A DNA stretch of 64,000 nucleotides from assembly GCF_013376045.1 (NCBI RefSeq), contig NZ_JABMJG010000011.1, positions 124,001-188,000 on the forward strand, written 5' to 3'. The DNA is from Variovorax sp. SG517. Lineage in GTDB: Bacteria; Pseudomonadota; Gammaproteobacteria; Burkholderiales; Burkholderiaceae_C. Made by a program: the position numbers and the translations under genes. The notes under the pieces were generated by a model that was given only the letters and a program-made list of their open reading frames with translations, made no database searches and had not been told where the DNA came from. Positions 41,623 to 52,600 of this stretch are shown piece by piece (the stretch's first letter is position 1; every line of letters starts with the position of its first letter).

Positions 41623-42168
41623 ATGAAGAAGGAATCCGCCGCATCCGCCGCATCTGCCGTCAAGGCGAACCCGCTGCTCACGGGGCTCGCGCCCGTCGTT
41701 TCGCCGGGCACCGTCGTGCTGATCCTCGGCAGCTTCCCCGGAGTCAGGTCGCTAGAACTGCAGCAGTACTATGCACACCCCCAAAACCAGTTCTGGAAGA
41801 TCCTGCAAGCCGTGTGGCCCGACATTCCCCTTCCCTCGGGCGTAGACAGCTACGCGCGGCGCTGCCGGTGGCTGCTCGACCGCGGCCTGGGCGTGTGGGA
41901 CGTGTATGCGTCCTGCGAGCGCGAGGGCAGCCTCGATTCCGCCATCCGCGCGCCGGTGGCGAACGACATCGCTGGGCTGCACCTGCCGAAGCTCGCGGCC
42001 ATCGCGCACAACGGTGGCGAGAGCTTCAAGCATGCGCGCCACACCCGCACCCTCGGCGTGCCGGTCTACCAGCTGCCTTCCACCAGCCCCGCCAACGCGT
42101 CGTGGAGCTTCGAGCGCAAGCTCGCGGCCTGGCGCGAGGTTCTGGCCGCCCACAAACTAGTCGCCTGA
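41623..42168 (+). CDS. uracil-DNA glycosylase superfamily protein (deoxyinosine glycosylase type)
   Basis: A 181-residue protein of the UDG superfamily. The water-activating motif region is LILGSFPGVRSLELQQYYAH, followed by PQNQFWKIL, and the second motif is LPSTSPANASWSF. This pattern is that of the hypoxanthine-DNA glycosylase (HDG) group, which removes deaminated adenine from DNA. ATG 41623 was chosen over an upstream ATG at 41578 that lies in the terminator tail. No ribosome site is clear. Confidence 0.82.
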   Translation: MKKESAASAASAVKANPLLTGLAPVVSPGTVVLILGSFPGVRSLELQQYYAHPQNQFWKILQAVWPDIPLPSGVDSYARRCRWLLDRGLGVWDVYASCEREGSLDSAIRAPVANDIAGLHLPKLAAIAHNGGESFKHARHTRTLGVPVYQLPSTSPANASWSFERKLAAWREVLAAHKLVA

Positions 42169-42180
42169 CCCGCAGCATCG

Positions 42181-42957
42181 ATGGCATCGAGCAAAACTCC
42201 CATTTCCCTACCCGAAGTCAATTTTTCCGACTGGGGCGACATCCGTTATCTGCACCTCGGCACCGAATGGGTCCAGGGCTCGATGAAGCTCGACGCGCCC
42301 TTCGAGATCGAACTCGAGTACGTGCAGCGCATGATGGCCTGGCTGCTCTTCGCCGACTCGAAGACGGTGGCCAGCCGCCACGCCATGCAGCTCGGCCTGG
42401 GCGCGGCCACGCTCACCAAGTTCAGCCGCAAGATCCTGCGCATGCGCACCACCGCTGTCGAGCTCAACCCGCAGGTGGTGTCGGCCTGCCGCGGCTGGTT
42501 CAAGCTGCCGCCGGACGACCCGAAGCTGCGCGTGGTGATCGCCGATGCCGCGGCCGAGATCCGCAAGCCCGAATGGCATGGCACGGTCGACGCGCTGCAG
42601 GTCGACCTGTACGACCACGAGGCCGCCGCGCCCGTGCTCGACAGCGAAGACTTCTACGCCGACTGCCGCGCGCTGCTCACCGATGACGGTTGCATGACCG
42701 TCAACCTTTTCGGCCGCTCGTCGAGCTACGAGCGCAGCCTCGAGAAGATTTCGGCCGCCTTCGGCGCCGACGCGGTGTGGGCCTTCAAGCCGACGCGCGA
42801 AGGCAACACGGTGGTGCTCGCGCAGCGCACCCCGAGCCGCCCGAAGCGCGAGGCGCTTGCCGAGCGCGCCCAAACGATCCAGACTCGCTGGGGCTTGCCC
42901 GCACCCAAATGGCTCCGGGTCTTCAAGCCGCTGAATCCGACACTCACCCGAACCTGA
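42181..42957 (+). CDS. spermidine synthase-like methyltransferase-fold protein
   Basis: A 258-residue protein with the Rossmann fold of SpeE-type aminopropyltransferases. The glycine-rich nucleotide loop is QLGLGAATLTKF (about residue 70), followed by TTAVELNPQVV with the acidic residue that would hold the nucleoside, and VDALQVDLYDHEA for the second acidic site. Many such SpeE-like proteins lack confirmed polyamine activity, and the exact donor is unknown. It starts 12 bp after the glycosylase gene and 20 bp before the ATPase gene. Confidence 0.8.
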   Translation: MASSKTPISLPEVNFSDWGDIRYLHLGTEWVQGSMKLDAPFEIELEYVQRMMAWLLFADSKTVASRHAMQLGLGAATLTKFSRKILRMRTTAVELNPQVVSACRGWFKLPPDDPKLRVVIADAAAEIRKPEWHGTVDALQVDLYDHEAAAPVLDSEDFYADCRALLTDDGCMTVNLFGRSSSYERSLEKISAAFGADAVWAFKPTREGNTVVLAQRTPSRPKREALAERAQTIQTRWGLPAPKWLRVFKPLNPTLTRT

Positions 42958-42977
42958 ACCCGAACGACACACGGCTC

Positions 42978-44774
<1,797 letters not shown>

Positions 44775-44795
44775 CCCGCGCCGCGCTTCAGCCAC

Positions 44796-44820
44796 CCCGG
44801 GAGCGGCGAATGCTCCCGGG
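44796..44820 (+). terminator. likely terminator after the GspE/PilB gene
   Basis: A perfect 9-bp stem, CCCGGGAGC at 44796-44804 with GCTCCCGGG at 44812-44820, around a 7-base loop. The following tail (TTATCCCTAAG) has few T residues, so termination may be incomplete. Confidence 0.6.
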
Positions 44821-44914
44821 TTATCCCTAAGACTTTGGTTAGTGGAATCCACATCGGGCTGACCGGAAGCTGACTCGACAATCCCGCATCGAAATTTGTT
44901 CGAGGAGACTGTTC

Positions 44915-45403
44915 GTGAAGATCAAGAGTCAGAAAGACTTTTTCTCGGGTCTGATGTTCACGGTGGTGGGCGTGGCGTTCGCATGGGGCGCCACCACCTA
45001 CACCGTGGGCACCGGGGCCCGGATGGGACCGGGTTACTTCCCGTTGATGCTCGGCATCCTGATGGCCCTCATCGGCCTCGGGATCATGTTCACCGGGCTC
45101 AGCGTCGAGACCACCGACGGCGAGAAGATCGGCAAGTGGGCCTGGAAGCAGGTGGTGTACATCCTCGGCGCCAACCTGGCGTTCGGCGTGCTGCTCGGCG
45201 GCCTGCCGAGCCTCGGCATTCCGGCCATGGGCATGATCATCGCCATCTACGCGCTGGTGATCATCGCCAGCCTCGCGGGCCACGAGTTCAAGCTGCCCAG
45301 CGTGCTGGTCCTGGCCACCGTGCTGGCCGTCGGCAGCTACGTCGCGTTCATCTGGGCGCTCAAGCTCCAGATCCAGGTCTGGCCGACCTTCATCACCGGT
45401 TGA
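44915..45403 (+). CDS. tctB: TctB, small membrane subunit of a tripartite tricarboxylate transporter
   Basis: A 162-residue protein with four membrane helices, the size and pattern of TctB. The start is GTG 44915, with GAGGAG at 44902-44907 upstream. The GTGARMGPGYFPLMLG segment after the first helix is typical. It forms the membrane part with TctA, encoded 19 bp downstream, driven by an ion gradient with a periplasmic Bug protein delivering substrate. Confidence 0.92.
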   Translation: MKIKSQKDFFSGLMFTVVGVAFAWGATTYTVGTGARMGPGYFPLMLGILMALIGLGIMFTGLSVETTDGEKIGKWAWKQVVYILGANLAFGVLLGGLPSLGIPAMGMIIAIYALVIIASLAGHEFKLPSVLVLATVLAVGSYVAFIWALKLQIQVWPTFITG

Positions 45404-45422
45404 GACGAAAGCCGATTCCACC

Positions 45423-46934
45423 ATGGACCTGATCCACAACCTTTCCGTCGGTTTTGGCGTCGCCTTTACCTTCACCAACCTGCTGTACTGCCTGATCGGC
45501 TGTATCCTGGGCACGCTGATCGGCGTGCTGCCCGGCATCGGCCCGGTCGCGACCATCGCGATGCTGCTGCCGGCCACGTACGCGCTCCCGCCGGTGTCGG
45601 CGCTGATCATGCTGGCCGGTATCTATTACGGCGCCCAGTACGGCGGCTCCACCACTGCGATTCTGGTCAACCTGCCCGGTGAGTCTTCATCGGTGGTGAC
45701 AGTGATCGACGGCTACCAGATGGCGCGCAAGGGCCGTGCGGGCCCGGCGCTCGCCGCCGCCGGCCTGGGCTCGTTCTTCGCGGGCTGCGTCGGTACGCTG
45801 ATCCTGGCCGCCTTCGCGCCGCCGCTGACCGAGCTGGCCTTCAAGTTCGGCCCGGCCGAATACTTCTCGCTGATGATTCTGGGCCTGATCGGCGCCGTGG
45901 TGCTGGCCTCGGGCTCGCTGCTCAAGGCCATCGCGATGATCGTGCTGGGCCTGCTGATGGGCCTGGTCGGCACCGACGTGAACTCGGGCGTCGCCCGCTA
46001 CAGCTTCGACATCCCGGAGCTGACCGACGGCATCGGCTTCGTGGCCATCGCCATGGGCGTGTTCGGCTACGGCGAAATCATCGCCAACCTCTCGCGTCCC
46101 GACGACGAGCGCGAAGTGTTCACCGCCAAGGTTTCGGGCCTGTTCCCGACCAAGGAAGACTTCAAGCGCATGACGCCCGCCGTGCTTCGCGGCACGGCGC
46201 TGGGTTCCGCACTGGGCATCCTGCCCGGCGGCGGCGCGCTGCTGGCTGCCTTCGCTGCCTACACGATCGAGAAGAAGACCAAGCTGAAGCCGGGCGAAGT
46301 GCCCTTCGGCAAGGGCAACATCCGCGGCGTGGCGGCTCCCGAATCGGCCAACAACGCCGGTGCGCAGACCTCCTTTATCCCGTTGCTGACGCTGGGCATT
46401 CCGCCCAACGCCGTGATGGCGCTGATGGTGGGCGCGATGACCATCCACAACATCCAGCCGGGTCCGCAGGTCATGACCAGCAACCCCGAGCTGTTCTGGG
46501 GCCTGATCGCCTCGATGTGGCTGGGCAACGCGATGCTGATCATCCTGAACCTGCCGCTGATCGGCATGTGGATCAAGCTGCTGTCGGTGCCCTACAAGTA
46601 CCTGTTCCCTGCCATCGTGCTGTTCTGCGCGATCGGGGTGTACTCGACCAACAACAACACCTTCGACATCTGGATGGTGGGCATCTTCGGTCTGGTGGGC
46701 TACACCTTCTTCAAGCTGGGTTGCGAGCCTGCGCCGCTGCTGCTGGGCTTCATCCTGGGCCCGATGATGGAAGAGAACCTGCGCCGCTCGCTGCTGCTGT
46801 CGCGCGGCGACTGGAGCGTGTTCGTCACGCGCCCGATCTCGGCGAGCCTGCTGGCCGCGGCGGCCCTGCTGCTGATCATCGTGCTGCTGCCGGCCGTGAA
46901 GTCGAAGCGCGAAGAGGCCTTCGTCGAGGACTGA
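45423..46934 (+). CDS. tctA: TctA, large membrane subunit of a tripartite tricarboxylate transporter
   Basis: A 503-residue membrane protein with about eleven helices. Signature glycine-rich segments are present: GTLIGVLPGIGPVATIAML near residue 35 and ALGILPGGGALLAAFAAY in the second half, with PESANNAGAQTSFIPLLTLG. It is the transport channel of the TTT system. Substrate (citrate-like or another carboxylate) is not predictable. A strong terminator follows, so tctBA is a two-gene unit. Confidence 0.95.
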   Translation: MDLIHNLSVGFGVAFTFTNLLYCLIGCILGTLIGVLPGIGPVATIAMLLPATYALPPVSALIMLAGIYYGAQYGGSTTAILVNLPGESSSVVTVIDGYQMARKGRAGPALAAAGLGSFFAGCVGTLILAAFAPPLTELAFKFGPAEYFSLMILGLIGAVVLASGSLLKAIAMIVLGLLMGLVGTDVNSGVARYSFDIPELTDGIGFVAIAMGVFGYGEIIANLSRPDDEREVFTAKVSGLFPTKEDFKRMTPAVLRGTALGSALGILPGGGALLAAFAAYTIEKKTKLKPGEVPFGKGNIRGVAAPESANNAGAQTSFIPLLTLGIPPNAVMALMVGAMTIHNIQPGPQVMTSNPELFWGLIASMWLGNAMLIILNLPLIGMWIKLLSVPYKYLFPAIVLFCAIGVYSTNNNTFDIWMVGIFGLVGYTFFKLGCEPAPLLLGFILGPMMEENLRRSLLLSRGDWSVFVTRPISASLLAAAALLLIIVLLPAVKSKREEAFVED

Positions 46935-46957
46935 TCCCGGCTTTGCACTCTCTGCAC

Positions 46958-46983
46958 AACGGCGCCTTCGGGCGCCGTTTTTG
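46958..46983 (+). terminator. rho-independent terminator after tctA
   Basis: AACGGCGCC at 46958-46966 pairs with GGCGCCGTT at 46971-46979 around a UUCG-type tetraloop (TTCG) and runs into a T-tract. It also lies at the 3' end of the convergent LysR gene. Confidence 0.92.
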
Positions 46984-47002
46984 TTTGCAGGCTTCTTTTT
47001 CT

Positions 47003-47926
47003 TCAGGGCTTCTGTGCGCGCGGCTTCATGTGTTGCCGCGCCATTGCCAGGAAAGCCATCGCTGCCGGGCTCAGCGGATGCTTGGCCAGCCGGATGGCGA
47101 CCACCGGGTACTCGAGCACGGGCCGCGTCACGCCTACGGCGCGCAGGTTGCCGGGCATCAGCACTTCGACGTAGCGGGGTGCCAGCGCGACCCCCGCGCC
47201 GGCCTGGATGAGGCCGAAGGCTGTGGAGAGCATCGAGACGTGGTGCACGACCTGCGGGTACACGTTGGCCACGCTCGCGAGCTGGCGGCTCACGGCGCGC
47301 CACACGTTGGCATCGGGGTTGACGTGGATGAAGGGCAGGCCTTCGAGCCGCCTGGCCTCGACCGTCTCGTGCTGTGCGAGCGGATGGTCGTCGCGCACGA
47401 AGAGGGCCATGCGCTCGGTGAAGAGGGGCTCGGTCGCCAGCTCGGAGTGCTTCTGGCCGATGTCGGAGCCGAAGCCCAGGTCGGCCTCCTGCGAGAGCAC
47501 GCGCGAGATCATCTGCTCGGCGGTGCTGTCGAGCAGCGTGGCCGCCAGTGTCGGATGTGTTTGCGAGAAGCGGCCCAGCAGCGGCGGCAGCAGGGCGCCC
47601 GCCGTCAGGTGGCCCACCGCCAGCACGATGCGGCCCTCGCGCAGCTGCGACTGCGAGCGGCAGGCGCCGACAGAATCGTCGATCAGCCGCAGCGCCCGCA
47701 CGGCGGTGTCGACCATCATCTGGCCCGCGTTGGTCATGCGGATGCGGCGCCCGCGCACCACCAGCGGCTGGGCCAGTTCTTCCTCGAGCCGCTTGATCAG
47801 GTGGCTGATGGCGGGCTGGGTGAGCTGCAAGGCCTCGGCCGCCAGCGTGAAGCTGCCGGTTTCGGCCACTGCCGCCAGCGCCCGCAGCTGCTGCAGCGAG
47901 ATTTCCTCGGCGGGGGCTCGTGTCAT
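47003..47926 (-). CDS. LysR-family transcriptional regulator
   Basis: A 307-residue LysR regulator: HTH at about residues 25-45 (GSFTLAAEALQLTQPAISHL), then the effector domain. ATG 47926 starts MTRAPAEEISLQQLRAL, the family pattern; the open frame extends 21 codons up without a better start. It is divergent from the Bug binding-protein gene at 48037 with a 110-bp gap, so it probably controls that gene and the gamma-glutamyltransferase after it. Confidence 0.87.
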   Translation of the reverse strand: MTRAPAEEISLQQLRALAAVAETGSFTLAAEALQLTQPAISHLIKRLEEELAQPLVVRGRRIRMTNAGQMMVDTAVRALRLIDDSVGACRSQSQLREGRIVLAVGHLTAGALLPPLLGRFSQTHPTLAATLLDSTAEQMISRVLSQEADLGFGSDIGQKHSELATEPLFTERMALFVRDDHPLAQHETVEARRLEGLPFIHVNPDANVWRAVSRQLASVANVYPQVVHHVSMLSTAFGLIQAGAGVALAPRYVEVLMPGNLRAVGVTRPVLEYPVVAIRLAKHPLSPAAMAFLAMARQHMKPRAQKP

Positions 47927-48036
47927 AAACGGCGTTGATAGTTGAATAAGCTGGATTATCTGGCTTGATCCACCGCCGCTGCATAGCATGCTCGGTCCCC
48001 CTCTCTATCTCTCTGGCACAGAATTCTTTCCCGCAC

Positions 48037-49008
48037 ATGAAACGCCTCCAGTTCCTCCAGGTGCTCGCCGTCGCGCTCGGCATGGCCGCCTCGTCCGCCA
48101 GCCTGGCGCAGGGCTATCCGAACAAGCCGATCCGGCTGATCGTTCCGTTCCCGGCCGCGGGCGCCACCGACCTCTTCGCCCGCACGCTGGGGCAGAAGAT
48201 GGGCGACAAGCTGGGCACGACGCTGGTGGTCGACAACAAGCCCGGCGCCGGCGGCGCCATCGGCTCCGACCAGGCCGCCAAGGCCGCGCCGGACGGCTAC
48301 ACCATCCTGCTGGCCACCACCAGCACGCACTCCATCGGCCCCGCAATCAGCAAGCTGCCCTACGACACGGTGCGCGACTTCACGCCCATCGCGCACGTGG
48401 GCGACGCCGCCAGCATCATGCTGGTCCCGGTCAATTCGCCCGCGAAGACGGTGCGCGAGTGGATCGACTACGCGAAGAAGAACCCCGGCAAGCTCAACTA
48501 CGCATCGAGCGGCAACGGCACCATCGTCCAGCTCACGGCGGAGCTCTTCAAGGCGCAGGCCGGCGTGTTCGTCACGCACATTCCCTACAAGGGCACGGCC
48601 CTGGCCATTCCCGACCTGATCAGCGGCAAGGTCGACGTGCTGTTCGACTCGCTGCCCACCGGCATGCCGCACGTGCGCGACGGCCGCCTGCGCGCGCTGG
48701 GCGTCACCTCGCTCAAGCGCAGCCCGCTCGCGCCCGAACTGCCGCCCATCGCCGACACGCTGCCGGGCTACGAGTCGAACACCTGGTTCGGCTTCTACGG
48801 CCCGAAGAACCTGCCGGCGGACATCGTCGCGAAGATCAACAAGGCCGCCAACGACGCGCTGGCCGACCCCGAGGTGAAGGAAAAGCTGGCGCGACTGGGC
48901 ATCGAGCCCGCCGTGCCGGGCACGCCGGACCAGTTCGCGAAGATGGTGGCCGTCGACGCCGCCAAATGGAAAAAGATCGTCGTAGACCGCAAGATCACCA
49001 ACGAGTAA
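48037..49008 (+). CDS. Bug-family periplasmic binding protein (TctC-like)
   Basis: A 323-residue Bug protein with a signal peptide (residues 1-25, ending SLAQ) and the family N-terminus YPNKPIRLIVPFPAAGATD, then GAGGAIGSDQAAKAAPDGYT. Bug proteins bind carboxylates or other small molecules and feed TctAB, or sense them. ATG 48037 begins the signal peptide. It may serve the tctBA genes 1.1 kb upstream, across the LysR gene, or a distant pair. A dispersed repeat follows its stop after three bases. Confidence 0.92.
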   Translation: MKRLQFLQVLAVALGMAASSASLAQGYPNKPIRLIVPFPAAGATDLFARTLGQKMGDKLGTTLVVDNKPGAGGAIGSDQAAKAAPDGYTILLATTSTHSIGPAISKLPYDTVRDFTPIAHVGDAASIMLVPVNSPAKTVREWIDYAKKNPGKLNYASSGNGTIVQLTAELFKAQAGVFVTHIPYKGTALAIPDLISGKVDVLFDSLPTGMPHVRDGRLRALGVTSLKRSPLAPELPPIADTLPGYESNTWFGFYGPKNLPADIVAKINKAANDALADPEVKEKLARLGIEPAVPGTPDQFAKMVAVDAAKWKKIVVDRKITNE

Positions 49009-49011
49009 TGG

Positions 49012-49104
49012 CTCTCCCCCAGGCTGCGCGAACTTCGTTCGCTTCGCCAACTCCCTTCCGGGGGCAACACCTGCGGCCCGGCAAGGCCGGTTCCGCGGTG
49101 TTCC
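49012..49104 (+). repeat. dispersed intergenic repeat, copy 2
   Basis: Same block order as at 26769-26861 and 52601-52695: CCCCCAGGCTGCGCG, an ACTTCG core, CCGGGGGCAACACC, GGCCCGGCAAGGCCGG and CGGTGTTC. It begins three bases after the Bug gene stop. The core hairpin is GGCAAGGCC/CCGG type. Confidence 0.85.
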
Positions 49105-49135
49105 CGATTGTTCAAGTCATCTCTGAAGGCACGTT

Positions 49136-50749
49136 ATGAAGTTTGACTACGCCAACCCCTACCTCTCCACGCGCATCCCGATCTTCGCGCGCAACGTAGT
49201 GTCGACCTCGCACCCGCTGGCCTCGCAGGCCGGGCTGCGCATCCTGCAGCAGGGCGGCAACGCGGTCGACGCGGCCATCGCCACCGCGGCGGTGATGACG
49301 CTGGTGGAGCCGGTGAGCAACGGCCTGGGCAGCGATGCCTTCTGCATCCTGTGGGACGGAGAGAAGCTGCACGGCCTCAACGCTTCGGGCCCCGCGCCCA
49401 AGGCCTGGACGCCCGAATACTTCAAGGCCAAGTACGGCGCCGACGCGGCCAATCCGCCGATGCGCGGCATCGACTCGGTCACCGTGCCGGGCGCGGTGCG
49501 CGGCTGGGTGGCGCTGAGCGAGCGCTTCGGCAAGCTGCCCTTTGCCGACCTGCTGGCGCCGGCCATCGACATCGCCGAGCGCGGCTACCTCGTGCCGCCG
49601 GTGGTGCAGGGCAAGTGGGCCGCGGCCACGCCGATCCTGCAGTCGCAGCCGGGCTTCGCCCAGACCTTCCTGCCCTGGGGCCGCGCACCCGAGGTGGGCG
49701 ACATGTTCCGCTTCACGGCCGCGGCGCGCGCGCTCAAGGCCATCGCCCGCACCAAGGGCGAGGCCTACTACAACGGCGAGATCGCCGAGGCGCTGGCGAA
49801 GTTCTCCGCCGAGCAGGGCGGCGCGCTCACCGTGGCCGACCTCGCGGCCTACCAGCCCGAGTGGGTCGAGCCCATCTCGCGCGACTACCGCGGCCACACG
49901 CTGCACGAGATCCCGCCGAACGGCCAGGGCATCGCGGCGCTGATCGCGCTGGGCATCCTGGAGAAGTTCGACATCGCCTCGCTGCCGGTCGACTCGGTCC
50001 AATCGCAGCATCTGCAGATCGAGGCCATGAAGCTGGCCTTCGCCGACGTGTACCGCTACGTCTCCGAGCGCAAGACCATGGAAGTGACCACCGAGCAGAT
50101 GCTCGACGACGCCTACCTGGCCTCGCGCGCACGCCTCATCGACGTGAAGAAGGCGCAGGACTTCAAGGCCGGCAACCCGGTGAAGGGCGGCACCATCTAC
50201 CTCACGGCCGCCGACGAGAGCGGCATGATGGTCAGCTTCATCCAGAGCAACTACATGGGCTTCGGCTCGGGCTGCGTGGAGCCGGAGTTCGGCATCAGCC
50301 TGCAGAACCGCGGCCACGGCTTCAGCCTGAAGGCCGAGAGCCCCAACGTGGTGGCGCCGGGCAAGCGCCCGTTCCACACCATCATTCCGGCCTTCCTCAC
50401 CAAGGACGGCCAGCCGGTGATGAGCTTCGGCGTGATGGGCGGCAACATGCAGCCGCAGGGCCACATGCAGACGCTGGTGCGCATGCTCGACTACAAGCAG
50501 AACCCGCAGGCCGCCTGCGACGCGCCGCGCTGGCGCTTCAACGCGGGGCTGGAGATCAACGTCGAGGCCGCGATGAACCCGGCCACGGTGCAGGGCCTGC
50601 GCGAGCTGGGTCACCACCTGGAAGTGATCAACGACTCGTACCAGGACTTCGGCGCGGGCCAGTTCATCTGGCGCGCGGGCGAGCCCTCGGTCGAAGGCTA
50701 CGTGGCCGCCAGCGACCCGCGCCGCGACGGCGCGGCTGCGGGGTACTGA
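49136..50749 (+). CDS. gamma-glutamyltransferase family hydrolase (cytoplasmic type)
   Basis: A 537-residue GGT-family Ntn hydrolase. The self-cleaving nucleophile is predicted as Thr353 in GGTIYLTAAD, giving a large (about 352) and a small subunit, and substrate loops are seen in GLGSDAFCILW and SNGLG. There is no signal peptide, unlike E. coli GGT, so it is probably cytoplasmic, like Bacillus YwrD. It may split a gamma-glutamyl compound brought in via the Bug protein encoded just upstream. GGT-like acylases are the alternative. Confidence 0.9.
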   Translation: MKFDYANPYLSTRIPIFARNVVSTSHPLASQAGLRILQQGGNAVDAAIATAAVMTLVEPVSNGLGSDAFCILWDGEKLHGLNASGPAPKAWTPEYFKAKYGADAANPPMRGIDSVTVPGAVRGWVALSERFGKLPFADLLAPAIDIAERGYLVPPVVQGKWAAATPILQSQPGFAQTFLPWGRAPEVGDMFRFTAAARALKAIARTKGEAYYNGEIAEALAKFSAEQGGALTVADLAAYQPEWVEPISRDYRGHTLHEIPPNGQGIAALIALGILEKFDIASLPVDSVQSQHLQIEAMKLAFADVYRYVSERKTMEVTTEQMLDDAYLASRARLIDVKKAQDFKAGNPVKGGTIYLTAADESGMMVSFIQSNYMGFGSGCVEPEFGISLQNRGHGFSLKAESPNVVAPGKRPFHTIIPAFLTKDGQPVMSFGVMGGNMQPQGHMQTLVRMLDYKQNPQAACDAPRWRFNAGLEINVEAAMNPATVQGLRELGHHLEVINDSYQDFGAGQFIWRAGEPSVEGYVAASDPRRDGAAAGY

Positions 50750-50793
50750 GCGCGGGCGAGGCAAGGGTTCGGGCTTGCCGCGATGATCGGGGG

Positions 50794-51762
50794 ATGAACA
50801 AGACAGCCGCGTCGACCGGCGAATCCCCCCAGCCAGCCCTCCAACCCCTGCGCGACAGCGCGAAGAAGGGCGTCGCCACCGGCCTGGTGCTGGCCACCTT
50901 GGGCGCCATCGCGTTCAGCGGCAAGGCGATCATCGTCAAGCTCGCGTACCGCTACGGCGTGGACGCGGTCACGCTCATCATGCTGCGCATGCTGTTCGCG
51001 CTGCCGCTCTTCGCGCTGATGGCGTGGTGGGCGGGGCGCGGCAAGCCGGCGCTCACCGGGCGCGACTGGATCGGCGTGGTCGGCCTGGGCTTCTCGGGCT
51101 ACTACCTCGCGAGCTTCCTCGACTTCGCGGGGCTGGCCTACATCTCGGCCAGCTTCGAGCGGCTCATTCTTTATCTCAACCCCACGCTGGTGCTGTTCTT
51201 CGGCTGGTTGATGTACCGGCGCAACCCGACGCGCCCGCAGGTGCTGGGCATGGTCGTGAGCTACGCCGGCGTGCTGCTGGTGTTCGGCCATGAGCTCTGG
51301 ACCGGTGGCGGCGGCAAGGGCGGCGGCGCGGCGGCCTGGGGCGCCTTCCTGGTGTTCCTGAGCGCGGTGAGCTATGCGGGCTACCTCGTCTACAGCGGCG
51401 AGTTCGTCAAGCGGCTGGGTTCGCTCAGGCTCGTGGGCCTGGCCACCACCGTGGCCTGCGTGCTGTGCATATTGCAGTTCGCGCTGACGCGGCCGATGAG
51501 CGTGGCGATGGAGGTGGCGCCGGAGGTGATCTGGCTGTCGGTGCTCAACGCCACGCTGTGCACGGCGGTGCCGGTGCTGATGGTGATGATGGCCATCGAA
51601 CGCATCGGCCCCGCGATGGCGGCGCAGACCGGCATGATCGGGCCGCTGTCGACCATCCTCATGGGGGTGGTCATACTCGGCGAGCCGTTCACGCCGTGGA
51701 TCGCGGCGGGCACCGTGCTCGTGATCGCGGGCATTTTCGTTTTCACGCGCAAGGGGCGCTGA
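50794..51762 (+). CDS. DMT-superfamily (EamA) exporter
   Basis: A 322-residue transporter with ten membrane helices as two EamA halves (about 30-165 and 175-318). It starts at ATG 50794 after a G-rich ribosome site, 44 bp after the gamma-glutamyltransferase gene. EamA proteins export amino acids or metabolites; the substrate here is unknown. Confidence 0.85.
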   Translation: MNKTAASTGESPQPALQPLRDSAKKGVATGLVLATLGAIAFSGKAIIVKLAYRYGVDAVTLIMLRMLFALPLFALMAWWAGRGKPALTGRDWIGVVGLGFSGYYLASFLDFAGLAYISASFERLILYLNPTLVLFFGWLMYRRNPTRPQVLGMVVSYAGVLLVFGHELWTGGGGKGGGAAAWGAFLVFLSAVSYAGYLVYSGEFVKRLGSLRLVGLATTVACVLCILQFALTRPMSVAMEVAPEVIWLSVLNATLCTAVPVLMVMMAIERIGPAMAAQTGMIGPLSTILMGVVILGEPFTPWIAAGTVLVIAGIFVFTRKGR

Positions 51763-51803
51763 AGCCCCGGGCGCTTCTGCTTCTGTTTCACTGGAGAAAG
51801 AAC

Positions 51804-52598
51804 ATGGATCTGGGTATTGCAGGCAAGACCGCGCTGGTGTGCGGCGCGAGCAAGGGCCTCGGCTACGGCTGCGCCGAGGCGCTGGTGCGCGAGGGCGTCA
51901 ACGTGGTGATCGTGGCGCGCGGCGCCGAGGTGCTGGAAGCCGCCGCGAAGAAGCTGGCCGAAGTGGCCGGCGGTTCGGGCAACCCGTTCGTCAAGCACGT
52001 GGCCGCCGACATCACCACCGAAGCCGGCCGTGCAGCGGTTTTCGCGCTGGGCCATGACTTCGACATCGTCGTCACCAACGCGGGCGGCCCGCCGCCCGGC
52101 GACTTCCGCAACTGGGACCGCGAGGCGTGGATCAAGGCGGTCGACGCGAACATGCTCACGCCCATCGAGCTCATCAAGGCCACGGTGGACGGCATGGCCA
52201 AGCGCGGCTACGGCCGCATCGTGAACATCACATCGAGCTCGGTGAAGTCGCCCATCGACATCCTGGGGCTGTCGAACGGCGCGCGCAGCGGCCTCACCGG
52301 CTTCGTGGCCGGCGTGGCGCGCACGTCGGTGGCGGCGCAGGGCGTGACCATCAACAACCTGCTGCCGGGCGCCTTCGACACCGACCGCCTCAAGGGCACG
52401 ATGGCCGGTTCCGCGCAGAAGTCGGGCCAGGACTTCGACACCGTGTGGGAAGCCCGCAAGAAGACCATTCCGGCCAGGCGCTTCGGCACGCCGGCGGAGT
52501 TCGGCGCCATCTGCGCCTTCCTGTGCAGCATGCAGGCCGGCTACATGACCGGCCAGAACATCCTGGCCGACGGCGGCGCCTACCCCGGCACGTACTAG
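51804..52598 (+). CDS. atypical SDR-fold protein lacking the catalytic Tyr/Lys
   Basis: A 264-residue short-chain dehydrogenase-like protein. The nucleotide motif is GASKGLG (residues 15-21) and NAGG is present, and the serine strand is VNITSSS. Where a classical SDR has Tyr-x-x-x-Lys, this protein has SNGARSG, so both catalytic residues are replaced. Such BKR-like SDRs form a recognised group without the normal tetrad. It may bind nucleotide without the usual chemistry. GGAG before ATG 51804 marks the start; it follows the EamA gene by 41 bp. Confidence 0.85.
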   Translation: MDLGIAGKTALVCGASKGLGYGCAEALVREGVNVVIVARGAEVLEAAAKKLAEVAGGSGNPFVKHVAADITTEAGRAAVFALGHDFDIVVTNAGGPPPGDFRNWDREAWIKAVDANMLTPIELIKATVDGMAKRGYGRIVNITSSSVKSPIDILGLSNGARSGLTGFVAGVARTSVAAQGVTINNLLPGAFDTDRLKGTMAGSAQKSGQDFDTVWEARKKTIPARRFGTPAEFGAICAFLCSMQAGYMTGQNILADGGAYPGTY

Positions 52599-52600
52599 GG

